From: Limosilactobacillus alvi
GTDB lineage: Bacteria > Bacillota > Bacilli > Lactobacillales > Lactobacillaceae
Direction of reading: 5' to 3'
DNA length: 37,431 nucleotides
Assembly (NCBI RefSeq): GCF_016900115.1
Contig: NZ_JACJJQ010000016.1
Span: forward strand, 1 to 37,431
Positions 1-7,119 of this stretch are shown one piece after another. Numbering within the stretch: the first letter of the stretch is position 1; every line of letters starts with the position of its first letter. A model generated the notes under the pieces. That model searched no databases. It was not told the DNA's origin and saw only the letters and a program-made list of their open reading frames with translations. Both the position numbers and the translations under genes were made by a program.

Positions 1-21
1 ATACATAAAATCCCCTAAATC

Positions 22-64
22 AAAAAAATTGGTACTGCTAGGATTTTACTCCTATCAGTACCAA
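22..64 (-). terminator. Intrinsic terminator downstream of the ABC-F gene and repeat copy A
   Basis: On the minus strand a 15-bp stem (arms 50-64 and 29-43, loop 44-49) with one mismatched or wobble position is followed by seven T (complement of 22-28). It stands where copy A of the dispersed repeat has lost the 3' arm of its own terminator, so it probably replaces that function for the minus-strand transcript. Confidence 0.8.
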
Positions 65-72
65 ATATTGTA

Positions 73-337
73 GACCCAGTTTCTTCCCACCCTCTTTGTC
101 ATCTCCGAATGTTACTCAGTAACTAAGGTCAAAGCAGTAGCTGAATGGCAGTTGCTTCCCTAACGGTCGCACCAACCGATTCAGCCTTGCATGGGCTTAC
201 AAACGCCAAACCAGTTGGCTGGTTCGCTCCAAAGCACGGCCTTAGCGGATAAGTGCGAACGAAAGGCTGATTCTAATGAATCAACCTTCGTCCTTCTTAT
301 CTCAACCAGGCCGTCAAGGAGCTTTTTTTCCATCCTC
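73..337 (-). repeat. Dispersed structured 3' element, copy A (long form, terminator arm lost)
   Basis: On the minus strand this copy matches copy D (18586-18868) nearly base for base over most of its length. It starts at 337 with GAGGATGG, carries the long first stem-loop (ACGGCCT...AGGCCGT closing it), the CGAACCAG-CCAA-CTGGTTTG hairpin, the GCTGAAT...ATTCAGC stem and the GTTAC-TGA-GTAAC hairpin. It then stops in the 5' arm of the terminal hairpin (GGGTGGGAAGAAAC); the matching 3' arm is missing and an unrelated terminator (22-64) follows. It lies downstream of, and in the same orientation as, the ABC-F gene. The interval 338-433 before it is AT-rich; I see no gene there, only a possible minus-strand -10 (TATGAT) beside the element start. 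Confidence 0.85.
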
Positions 338-433
338 TTTTTTATCATAGCTTAATTATTTTAACTTTACTTATCAATCAACTTAATATTGAAAGAAAAT
401 CAGAAAGTATGTGTAATTTGACACGAATTAAAC

Positions 434-1912
434 TTAGTACTCCAAATTAATTGTTGGAAAGCCAAGTTGCTGAATGATAGTTGGATCATGTTCGACCATG
501 ATGAGACTTGGATGGACAGTCTGAAGAACGTTAACTAATTGGTCTTGATTATAGGTGTCGAGGTAGTTAAAGGGTTCATCTAAGAGATAAAGATTAGCCG
601 GAGTTAATAAACAGGTAGCGAGAGCGAGCTTACGCTGTTGACCAGCACTGAGCTCGTCGGTTGCGTGGCGAAATGTGTTACGCTGAAAGCCGAGCTTATA
701 CAGCAAATTTAAAAGGGTTTCCTTTTCTAGTCCGTGGGTTTTGGCATACTCATCAAGTTTTTGGTGGTCATAATTAAGTTGTTGGTGGAGGTAGCTGATG
801 GTTAATTGCCTTGGAAAATCACAATCGAAACTTGGTGACTGGTTTGTAATTTGCTTTGCAAGATAGTTGAGCAAGGTTGTTTTTCCAATGCCGTTTGCTC
901 CGGTAATAATTAACTGATGGTCGCGTGCTAAATTGAAATTTAAGGGTTTAAAAAGGGGTGATTACTCCTCGTTTCTGAGGCTAAGATTATGAACTGTGAG
1001 GAGCTGGGGAGTTGAAGCTGGCTGATAGTTCATTGTTAATTCTGAAGTTTGCTCAATATTTGTTAACAGGCCTTTTTTAGCCTTAATTTCGTTATTTAGG
1101 CGTTGATTAAGATTAATTGATCTTTTCATCATCCGGGCCGCTTTAGCCCCTAGGAAACCACGATCGCCATGAGCAGCGTGGTCTTTTTTAGTTTCCGCTT
1201 TGTTGGCCCAGGTTTGTTTTTCCTGAACAGTTGCTTTTAAGCGGCGAATTTCTTTTTTGAGTTGTTCATTATTAGCTTGATTGGTTTGGTCTCGTAAATC
1301 TTTTTGGGCACGATAATTTGAATAGTTGCCTTGTTGTAGATAAAGTTGCTTAGCTTCAATTACTAAAACGTGGTCAATGACTTGGTCAAGGAAACCACGA
1401 TCATGGCTAGTGATGATAAAGCCTTGCTTTTTTGCATGTAAATATTGAGTTACTATCTGGCGGGCTTGGGCGTCTAAATGGTTAGTCGGTTCATCTAAGA
1501 GGACAAAACTAGTGGGGTCGGCAAAAGTACAAGCTAACTGAACCTTTGTCTGTTCACCACCAGAGAGGGTGTTAAAGGGTTGCCAAAGAATGTCAGCTTG
1601 AGTATTAAGCTTGGCTAGCTCTTTAGCAATTTGCCATTCTTCAATCGGCACAATTTCTTGGATGGCCATAATCGTTGGAAGATTGGGAGACTGAATATTT
1701 ATTGGATAACTAGCAAAGGATTGGTGAGTGATAATTTTTCCTTTTCCGTGAAGCTGACCCTGAATTAATTTAAGGAGGGTCGTCTTTCCCCGCCCATTAC
1801 GACCTAATAGACCGAGTCGCCATTGGTCGTCAATGATAAGGTTAATATCGTCAAAAAGTGGCCCTTCGCCTGGATAGGCAAATGATAAGTGCTGAAGAGT
1901 AATGTTTGACAT
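434..1912 (-). pseudogene. ABC-F ATPase (Lsa/Vga/Msr-like ribosomal protection type), split by an in-frame TAA
   Basis: ABC-F proteins have two ATPase domains joined by a linker and act on the ribosome, some protecting it from lincosamides, pleuromutilins or streptogramins. The first half (962-1912, 316 residues, ATG with AAAGGAG upstream) has Walker A GRNGRGKTT, signature LSGGEQ, Walker B LLDEPTNHLD and a Lys/Arg-rich linker. It ends ...NEE at TAA (964-962). The same frame continues through SPLFKPLNF into a second Walker A (GANGIGKTT), signature LSAGQQ and LLDEPFNYLD, stopping at 434. Without the stop the protein would be about 492 residues, the usual family size. The only early start in the second half is a TTG at 874 inside Walker A, so it cannot make an intact domain alone. 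Either a nonsense pseudogene, a recent mutation, or a sequencing error; the substrate class is inferred. Confidence 0.85.
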
Positions 1913-1950
1913 CAGGAACTCCTTTCTTGGTGGCCACTTTGATGAAGGAG

Positions 1951-1986
1951 AAAAAATAAAAAGCCCCTGCACTTGGCAAGGACTTT
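1951..1986 (-). terminator. Intrinsic terminator 39 nt before the ABC-F start codon
   Basis: On the minus strand AAAGTCCTTGC and GCAGGGGCTTT form an 11-bp stem (two G-U pairs) around a 5-nt loop, followed by TTTTATTTTTT. It ends nrdHEF transcripts and also stands in the ABC-F leader just before its ribosome binding site, so it can serve as an attenuator. Confidence 0.8.
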
Positions 1987-2172
1987 TTAAGTCGTTTGAG
2001 AAGAGCTAAGAAGTTAATACTTCTCGGTCTTTATCGGATCTTAAAAGGCTTCGATAACAAGGCAATTCTCAGGTTAAACTAAACTAGTCAACGCCAAAGT
2101 GGTCACCCAATCGAGTGACTAACAATTGCAAATTGTCTAGCTTTAGTTCAACAATGGCAGAAGCCTCCTTTT
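1987..2172 (-). promoter_or_regulatory. Structured leader of the ABC-F gene (candidate ribosome-mediated attenuator)
   Basis: Directly after nrdF the minus strand has AAAAGGAGG (2172-2164) but no ATG. Nine nt on comes TTGTTGAACTAA (2154-2143), a possible 3-codon reading frame; an ATT at 2155 would open 23 codons instead. The second TTG begins the 5' arm of a 14-bp stem with one bulged G (2151-2137 with 2087-2074) that encloses two hairpins (2135-2123 and 2119-2102). Further hairpins follow (2057-2031 and 2025-1998), then the terminator. Leaders with a tiny reading frame and a conditional terminator are established for many antibiotic-responsive ABC-F genes; here the mechanism is inferred from layout only. 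Confidence 0.5.
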
Positions 2173-2181
2173 AATTATGAT

Positions 2182-3183
2182 TTATTCTTTATCGTCTGCG
2201 TTTTTCCCGTCGTTAGGACTAGCAACGTGATAATCACTATCAGCCATTGCTTCAACCGCTCCAAGCCGGTAACCATTTCCGACTTGACTAAAGAAGTCAT
2301 GGTTGGATGTGGTGGTAGAAATTCCATTCATTACAACAGGGTTTACGTCTTCGTCAGTATCTGGGAAGAGTGGATCTTGCCCTAAGTTCATTAAGGCCTT
2401 GTTGGCATTGTAACGGATGAAGGTCAATACATCATCGGTCCAACCAACTTGATTGTATAATAATTGGGTGTATTTTTCTTCGTTATCATAAAGTTCATAA
2501 AGAAAGTCGTACATCCAATCCTTAATTTCTTGTTGCCGTTTGGTGCTAAGTTGTTTCATGCCCACTTGGAACTTGTAACCAATGTAGGTTCCGTGAACCG
2601 ATTCGTCCCGGAGAATTAACTTGATGATTTCAGCGACGTTGTTTAATTTGTTGTGGCCAAGGTAGTAGAGTGGGGTGTAAAAACCAGAATAGAAGAGAAA
2701 AGTTTCCAAGAAAACATTGGCAATCTTCTTTTTTAATGGGTCTTCGTTTGGATCCAAATAGAGGTTTTCAATCTTAATGGCCTTGTTTTGAAGATATTCC
2801 TCAGTGTCTGACCAGTGGAAAATTTCTTCAATTTCATCGGGCGTGTTCAACGTAGAAAAAATCGTCGAATATGATTTGGCGTGAACCGATTCCATAAATT
2901 GAATGTTGTTCAAAACCGCCGTTTCATGTTGGGTCTTAACATCTTCCTTTAAAGCAGTTAGGCCAGCTTCAGATTGGAGCGTATCTAATAGGGTCAAGCC
3001 CCCAAAGACGTGACCAACAACCCACCGGTGATCATCGTCTAATTCGCGCCAGTCGTCCATATCGTTAGAAACTGGAATCCGGGTATCTAACCAGAATTGT
3101 TCAGTTAGTTTTTCCCAAGTTGCTTTATCAATCATATCGGAAACCCGATTCCAATTGATTGCTTTATAGTTTTCGATTGCCAT
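2182..3183 (-). CDS. nrdF: Class Ib ribonucleotide reductase, small (radical-generating) subunit NrdF
   Basis: NrdF houses the dinuclear Mn/Fe centre and tyrosyl radical that drive reduction of ribonucleoside diphosphates by NrdE. The 333-residue protein has every expected ligand: D67 (LLDTLQSE), E98 and H101 (ESVHAKSY), E160 (LETFLFY), E194 and H197 (RDESVHG), with radical Tyr105. Length is normal. The ATG is preceded by GAGGAT about 10 nt upstream. It is the last gene of nrdH-nrdE-nrdF, 89 bp after nrdE, and should share the NrdR-controlled promoter upstream of nrdH. The flavodoxin NrdI, which activates manganese NrdF, is not in this operon. Confidence 0.97.
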   Translation of the reverse strand: MAIENYKAINWNRVSDMIDKATWEKLTEQFWLDTRIPVSNDMDDWRELDDDHRWVVGHVFGGLTLLDTLQSEAGLTALKEDVKTQHETAVLNNIQFMESVHAKSYSTIFSTLNTPDEIEEIFHWSDTEEYLQNKAIKIENLYLDPNEDPLKKKIANVFLETFLFYSGFYTPLYYLGHNKLNNVAEIIKLILRDESVHGTYIGYKFQVGMKQLSTKRQQEIKDWMYDFLYELYDNEEKYTQLLYNQVGWTDDVLTFIRYNANKALMNLGQDPLFPDTDEDVNPVVMNGISTTTSNHDFFSQVGNGYRLGAVEAMADSDYHVASPNDGKNADDKE

Positions 3184-3272
3184 TTTTATTTATCCTCGGT
3201 CCTTTTAATTTAAATTTAAGAAATAACTATCTAATTGTAGCACGCTAATCGTGAAACTTTAATTAATAACGC

Positions 3273-5444
3273 CTAAATTACACAGGATTCACATTGGTTA
3301 GCACCAATTTCACCACTGTCGTCGGTGAAGGTCCGAATATAGTAGATCGACTTAATCCCTTTTTGGTAAGCATAGTGACGTAAGATGTTTAGATCCCGGG
3401 TAGTCATTTTATCCGTCCGCCCGTTCTTCCATTCATACATTCCAGCTGGAATGGTTGACCGCATGAAGAGGGTCATCGAAAGGGATTGGTCGACGTGTTC
3501 TTGGGCCGCCGCATAGGTATCAATAACTGACCGCATATCTGTATCGTATGCTGACTTGTAGTATGGGAGGGTGTCGTTGCTTAGATATGGGGCAGGGTAG
3601 TAGATCTTCCCAATCATCTTTTCTTGCCGTTCTTCAATCCGATTAATGATTGGATGCAAGCTTGAAGTTGAATCACCAATGTAAGAAGTTGATCCATTTG
3701 GGGCGACGGCCATCCGGTAGGCATTGTAAAGGCCATCTTTTTGAACCTTGGCCTTCAAGGCTGCCCAGTCATCGGGACCAGGAATGAAGAAGCCATCAAA
3801 AAGCCGCTTTACTAAAGGTGTCTTTGGTCCCCAGTCTTGGTTGAGGTACTTGTCAAAGTATGAACCATCGGCGTAGGTACTCTTATCGAATTCGTAGAAA
3901 CTTTCACCCTTTTCGCGGGCCAATTCGTTGGAGGCAACCAAAGTCCAGTAGTTTAGCAACATAAAGTAAACGCTAGTAAATTCAATTGCTACTGGACTCC
4001 CGTACTGGATATGGTGCTTGGCTAAGAATCCGTGAAGCCCCATTGCGCCGAGTCCAACCGAGTGGTAAAGGTCATTTCCTTTCCGAATTGAAGGAACCAC
4101 CGTTAAACTTTCCGCATCAGAGATTGTGGTCAATGCCCGCATCATTGCCCGGACAGACCGTCCGAAGTCGGGGCTTTCCATTAAGTTAGCAACGTTGGTG
4201 GAACCAAGGTTACATGAAACGTCAGTCCCTAAGATATCGTAAGATTGATCATCAGCCACAACTGAAGGGGCTTGAACTTGGGCAATTTCAGAACAGAGGT
4301 TACTCATGATAATTTTCCCGTTAACGGGGTTGTTTCGGTTTTCAGTGTCGATGTTAACAATGTATGGGTAACCAGATTCTTGTTGGAGTTTTGAAATTTC
4401 GTCTTCAAGTTCCCGAGCATCAATCCATTTCTTGGTGATTTCATCATTAGCGACCAATTTGTCGTAGTCCTTGGTGATATCAACGTAGGCGGATGGCTTA
4501 CCATAAACTCGTTCCACATCATATGGGCTGAAGAGGGCCATTTTTTCACCCTTTTCAACTAATTCGTAGAACTTATCAGGTACCGTAATCCCTAAGGAAA
4601 GGGTCTTGAGTCGAATCTTTTCATCCGCATTTTCTTTTTTGGCAGATAGAAATGCCACAATATCAGGATGGAAAACTGAAATGTAAACAACACCAGCTCC
4701 TTGCCGTTGGCCAAGCTGGTTGGAGTATGAGAAAGCATCTTCCAATAATTTCATAACTGGTACCACGCCACTGGCTGCACCCTTAATTTTTTTGATTGGG
4801 GCGCCGGCTTCCCGGAGGTTAGTTAAGTTAATGCCGACTCCACCACCAATTTTAGAGAGTTGAAGGGCAGAGTTGATCGTCCGGCCGATTGTATTCATAT
4901 TATCAGTGGCTTGGATTTCAAAGCAGGAAACAAATTCTCCCCGGCGCTTCCGCCCAACGTTTAAGAAGGTTGGGGTAGCTGGTTGGTAGCGTTGATGGAT
5001 TAATTCGTCAGCGAGATCCATGGCAAGCTCTTCATCCCCATCAGCTAAGTACAGAGCATTCATTGCTACCCGGTCAATGTAGTTTTCTAAGTAGTACTCC
5101 TTATCGTTTGTCCGCATTGCATATTGGGCGTAGAACTTGTAGGCCGCCATAAAGGAATGAAAATGGAAGTTAATCCCCTTTAGGTAGTCATACAAACGAG
5201 TGATGAGGGTCATTGAGTACTTTTCAATGAATTCCTTTTCTAAATAATCGTGATCAATCAACCAGTTTAACCGTTCTTCAACGGAACTAAATTTTTTGGT
5301 GTTGGGGTAAACGTTAACTTCTAGAAAGTTTTCAAGGGCCTCTTTGTCCTTATTTAATTGGATTTGTCCATTCTTAGGCAAATTGATTTCATTATTTAAA
5401 TCAAAGTACTTGACTTGCGTCATATCAATATCAGAAAGTGCCAT
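3273..5444 (-). CDS. nrdE: Class Ib ribonucleoside-diphosphate reductase, large (catalytic) subunit NrdE
   Basis: The catalytic subunit converts NDPs to dNDPs, receiving the radical from NrdF and electrons from NrdH. In 723 residues it shows the substrate-site Cys174 (SCFEIQ), the N382-C384-E386 triad (NLCSE), the partner Cys411 (DVSCNLGS), the IYYIRTF tyrosine pair of the radical path, and a C-terminal CESC redox pair before the last two residues. It has the short N-terminus of class Ib, beginning near VKYFDLNNEIN. ATG is preceded by GGAGG (5454-5458). It lies 181 bp after nrdH, across an attenuator-like hairpin cluster. Confidence 0.97.
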   Translation of the reverse strand: MALSDIDMTQVKYFDLNNEINLPKNGQIQLNKDKEALENFLEVNVYPNTKKFSSVEERLNWLIDHDYLEKEFIEKYSMTLITRLYDYLKGINFHFHSFMAAYKFYAQYAMRTNDKEYYLENYIDRVAMNALYLADGDEELAMDLADELIHQRYQPATPTFLNVGRKRRGEFVSCFEIQATDNMNTIGRTINSALQLSKIGGGVGINLTNLREAGAPIKKIKGAASGVVPVMKLLEDAFSYSNQLGQRQGAGVVYISVFHPDIVAFLSAKKENADEKIRLKTLSLGITVPDKFYELVEKGEKMALFSPYDVERVYGKPSAYVDITKDYDKLVANDEITKKWIDARELEDEISKLQQESGYPYIVNIDTENRNNPVNGKIIMSNLCSEIAQVQAPSVVADDQSYDILGTDVSCNLGSTNVANLMESPDFGRSVRAMMRALTTISDAESLTVVPSIRKGNDLYHSVGLGAMGLHGFLAKHHIQYGSPVAIEFTSVYFMLLNYWTLVASNELAREKGESFYEFDKSTYADGSYFDKYLNQDWGPKTPLVKRLFDGFFIPGPDDWAALKAKVQKDGLYNAYRMAVAPNGSTSYIGDSTSSLHPIINRIEERQEKMIGKIYYPAPYLSNDTLPYYKSAYDTDMRSVIDTYAAAQEHVDQSLSMTLFMRSTIPAGMYEWKNGRTDKMTTRDLNILRHYAYQKGIKSIYYIRTFTDDSGEIGANQCESCVI

Positions 5445-5543
5445 GTTTTCCTCCGTACAATTTATTAATAATATATATAGGAAAAGAAGTGGAATAAAGT
5501 TTCGATAGTTCCACCCCTTGAGGCCAGTTAAGGATAAACCTCA

Positions 5544-5621
5544 CAAAAAAAGAGCGTAGGCAAAGGCGCCTACTACTCTATGGTAGGGCTGCCGGGGCAC
5601 GCCCCAGCAATTTATCTGGGG
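5544..5621 (-). terminator. nrdH-nrdE intergenic attenuator-like hairpin cluster
   Basis: On the minus strand, right after nrdH, CCCCAG (5621-5616) can pair with CTGGGG (5607-5602). That same CTGGGG lies in an alternative hairpin, TGCTGGGG with CCCCGGCA (5609-5602 with 5597-5590). Next come CCTAC/GTAGG alternatives and then a terminator: AGAGTAGTAGGC with GCCTACGCTCT (arms 5579-5568 and 5561-5551) followed by TTTTTTT. This would end most transcripts after nrdH while allowing readthrough into nrdEF. A G-U pair that is A-C on the other strand fits a minus-strand RNA. Mutually exclusive folding is inferred. Confidence 0.65.
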
Positions 5622-5625
5622 GACC

Positions 5626-5850
5626 CTAGAAAGCCAAGTTCTTAAGCATATCTGGCCGGAAACCAGTGAAAGCAACACCGTCAGGTAATTTAACAACTGG
5701 GGTTGCCTTAAAACCTTCAGCCTTTAATGAGTTAATATATTCTGGTTGTTCATCAATGTTGTGTTCTATAAAGTTAACGTTGTGCTGTTCTAAGAAACGC
5801 TTCGTCATCTTGCACTGTACGCAATTATTTTTTGAAAAAACGGTTACCAT
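5626..5850 (-). CDS. nrdH: NrdH-redoxin, electron donor to class Ib RNR
   Basis: NrdH is a glutaredoxin-like protein reduced by thioredoxin reductase that recycles the C-terminal cysteines of NrdE. The 74 residues carry the CVQC active site (10-13), a TPVV cis-proline segment and the GFRPDML C-terminal region typical of NrdH. Length is normal. It is the first gene of the operon, with AGGGGG upstream of ATG, about 35 nt after a TATACT -10 and beneath paired NrdR boxes. An intergenic terminator after it suggests it is transcribed more than nrdEF. Confidence 0.96.
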   Translation of the reverse strand: MVTVFSKNNCVQCKMTKRFLEQHNVNFIEHNIDEQPEYINSLKAEGFKATPVVKLPDGVAFTGFRPDMLKNLAF

Positions 5851-5885
5851 AATTAAATCCCCCTAATACGAATTTGATGTTTTAA

Positions 5886-5913
5886 AGTATAGCCGATTTT
5901 TGGGAAAAATCAA
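5886..5913 (-). promoter_or_regulatory. Promoter of nrdHEF
   Basis: On the minus strand TTGATT (5913-5908), a 16-nt spacer and TATACT (5891-5886) precede nrdH. The NrdR boxes lie immediately upstream of the -35. Confidence 0.65.
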
Positions 5914-5921
5914 TCTAAAAA

Positions 5922-5968
5922 ACACCATATCTCGTAGTTAAATAAAAACTAAATACAAGATATGGTGT
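5922..5968. promoter_or_regulatory. Paired NrdR boxes upstream of nrdHEF
   Basis: Two 16-bp sites resemble the NrdR box (ACACWATATATWGTGT): ACACCATATCTCGTAG at 5922-5937 and ATACAAGATATGGTGT at 5953-5968. The start-to-start distance is 31 bp, three helical turns, the spacing expected for paired NrdR boxes. Their outer halves form a perfect 11-bp inverted repeat (ACACCATATCT / AGATATGGTGT). NrdR is the ATP/dATP-sensing repressor of RNR operons. By eye the matches are about 11/16 and 13/16. Confidence 0.8.
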
Positions 5969-6040
5969 GTTAATTCGGCTTTTATTTCGCTTTCACAGGG
6001 GCCAAAATTTTTTTCAAAATGAATTTTAGGTCATTTAAAG

Positions 6041-6068
6041 TTGGCACCCAACGAAAATTCATTATACA
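6041..6068 (+). promoter_or_regulatory. Promoter of tadA
   Basis: TTGGCA (6041-6046), a 16-nt spacer and TATACA (6063-6068) lie about 38 nt before the tadA start, divergent from nrdH. Confidence 0.55.
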
Positions 6069-6105
6069 CTGAATCGGAATAAAAAACAGTGGGTGAAATT
6101 TAAAA

Positions 6106-6600
6106 ATGATGACAGAAATCGATTATATGCGCGTCGCCATGGCAGAAGCAGAGCAAGCAGAAATTTTAGGTGAGGTTCCAATTGGAGCAGTGGTTGTTCA
6201 TGATGGAAAAATTATTGGCCGTGGCCATAATATGCGTGAAAAATTTCAAGACGCAACTTATCACGCCGAGGTACTTGCAATTATGGAGGCATGTCAGAAT
6301 TTGGGAAGTTGGCGACTTGAAGATTGCGATCTCTATGTGACACTAGAGCCCTGCATTATGTGTAGTGGGGCCATTATTAATTCACGGATTAAGCGAGTAA
6401 TTTATGCGGCTTCTGATCCTAAAGCCGGAGCAGTTGATTCTTTATATCATCTACTTCAAGATGAGCGATTAAATCATCAAGTTGAAGTTAAAAGTGGAGT
6501 TTTGGCAACTGAATGTGGTGACATGCTCCGTCATTTTTTTCGGATGATTCGGAAAAAACGGAAAACAGAGCGTAAACGTCAAAAAGAAATCGCTAATTAA
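6106..6600 (+). CDS. tadA: tRNA-specific adenosine deaminase TadA
   Basis: TadA converts A34 to inosine in tRNA-Arg(ACG), needed for wobble decoding. The 164 residues have the zinc and proton-shuttle motifs of the deaminase fold: H53-A-E55 and PCIMC (C83, C86), plus the TadA-type N-terminus DYMRVAMAEAE and a basic C-terminus rich in Lys and Arg. The start could be the first or the second of two adjacent ATGs; the ribosome binding site (GGGTGAAA) is weak. The gene is followed by the SRP RNA on the same strand. Confidence 0.95.
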   Translation: MMTEIDYMRVAMAEAEQAEILGEVPIGAVVVHDGKIIGRGHNMREKFQDATYHAEVLAIMEACQNLGSWRLEDCDLYVTLEPCIMCSGAIINSRIKRVIYAASDPKAGAVDSLYHLLQDERLNHQVEVKSGVLATECGDMLRHFFRMIRKKRKTERKRQKEIAN

Positions 6601-6615
6601 AAAATAATTTAAGTT

Positions 6616-6644
6616 TTGACTAGCATTTCTTCTATAGATAAGGT
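6616..6644 (+). promoter_or_regulatory. Promoter of the SRP RNA gene
   Basis: TTGACT (6616-6621) with a 17-nt spacer to a weak TAAGGT (6639-6644) places the transcript start near 6651, where the SRP RNA homology begins. Confidence 0.5.
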
Positions 6645-6649
6645 AAAGT

Positions 6650-6755
6650 AGTAAGTGCCGTAAGGCCATAAAGCAAGGTTGGACTCGCGAATCGTGTCAG
6701 GACCGGAAGGTAGCAGCACTAAGGATGCTCCGGCTTGTGCTTTATGTACATAGGA
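6650..6755 (+). ncRNA. ffs: Signal recognition particle RNA (small bacterial type)
   Basis: The SRP RNA binds Ffh and FtsY for co-translational targeting to the membrane. The diagnostic domain IV is present: GTGTCAGGACCGGAAGG followed by TAGCAGCACTAAGG, which includes the GGAA-type tetraloop and the asymmetric-loop sequence. The outer helix pairs CATAAAGCAAG with CTTGTGCTTTATG. The ends are estimated from this pairing. No T-run follows the 3' end; the first terminator downstream is that of repeat copy B (6905-6945), so the primary transcript probably runs through that element and is trimmed. Confidence 0.93.
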
Positions 6756-6758
6756 AAT

Positions 6759-6945
6759 GGCCGTGCTTTGGAGCGAACCAGCCAACTGGTTTGGCGTTTA
6801 TGAGCCCATGCAAGGCTGAATCGGTTGGTGCGACCGTTAGGGAAGCAACTGCCATTCAGCTACTGCTTTGACCTTAGTTTCTGAGTAACATTCGGAGATG
6901 AAAGAGAGGCTGAGAAGAAACTTGTGTTCTTCTCAGCCTCTTTTT
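6759..6945 (+). repeat. Dispersed structured 3' element, copy B (first stem-loop missing)
   Basis: This copy begins at GGCCGTG, inside the 3' arm of the first stem-loop of the long copies, and so lacks that stem-loop. From there it matches copies A and D closely through the CGAACCAG hairpin, the GCTGAAT/ATTCAGC stem, the TTTCTGAGTAAC hairpin (one arm base changed) and the terminal hairpin. It starts only a few bases after the SRP RNA and points away from it. Confidence 0.88.
6905..6945 (+). terminator. Intrinsic terminator of repeat copy B (serves the SRP RNA transcript)
   Basis: AGAGGCTGAGAAGAA pairs with TTCTTCTCAGCCTCT around a short loop, followed by TTTT. Relative to copies C and D the stem carries an A-U pair in place of a G-C pair (CTGAGAAG/CTTCTCAG versus CTGGGAAG/CTTCCCAG), a compensated change. 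Confidence 0.85.
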
Positions 6946-6993
6946 AATTTTCTTAAGATAAATAAAACATTGTTATGAAAGAAAGCAATCATT

Positions 6994-7021
6994 TTCAAAA
7001 ACTTCTTGAACATGGTAGAAT
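6994..7021 (+). promoter_or_regulatory. Probable secA promoter
   Basis: TTCAAA (6994-6999), a 16-nt spacer and TAGAAT (7016-7021) lie about 100 nt before secA. In between is a short palindrome, TAGGATTTTAATCCTA, with no recognised role. Confidence 0.45.
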
Positions 7022-7119
7022 TAAAAATGTGAATTTAAATTAGAATGGAAAAATACTGGGTATTTTAGGATTTTAATCCTACACCGGCAAATTTATTTGG
7101 GGAAGGACAGGACGCATTA

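Noticed and set aside
434-1912. Two independent half-size ABC genes
   Set aside because: The two halves share one frame, and the second lacks its start and part of Walker A if begun at its only early start codon; one interrupted gene explains both.
3986-4189. Plus-strand frame opposite nrdE, and the frame at 4304-4558 in another minus frame
   Set aside because: Both lie wholly within nrdE, whose catalytic motifs are intact; no ribosome binding site or homology.
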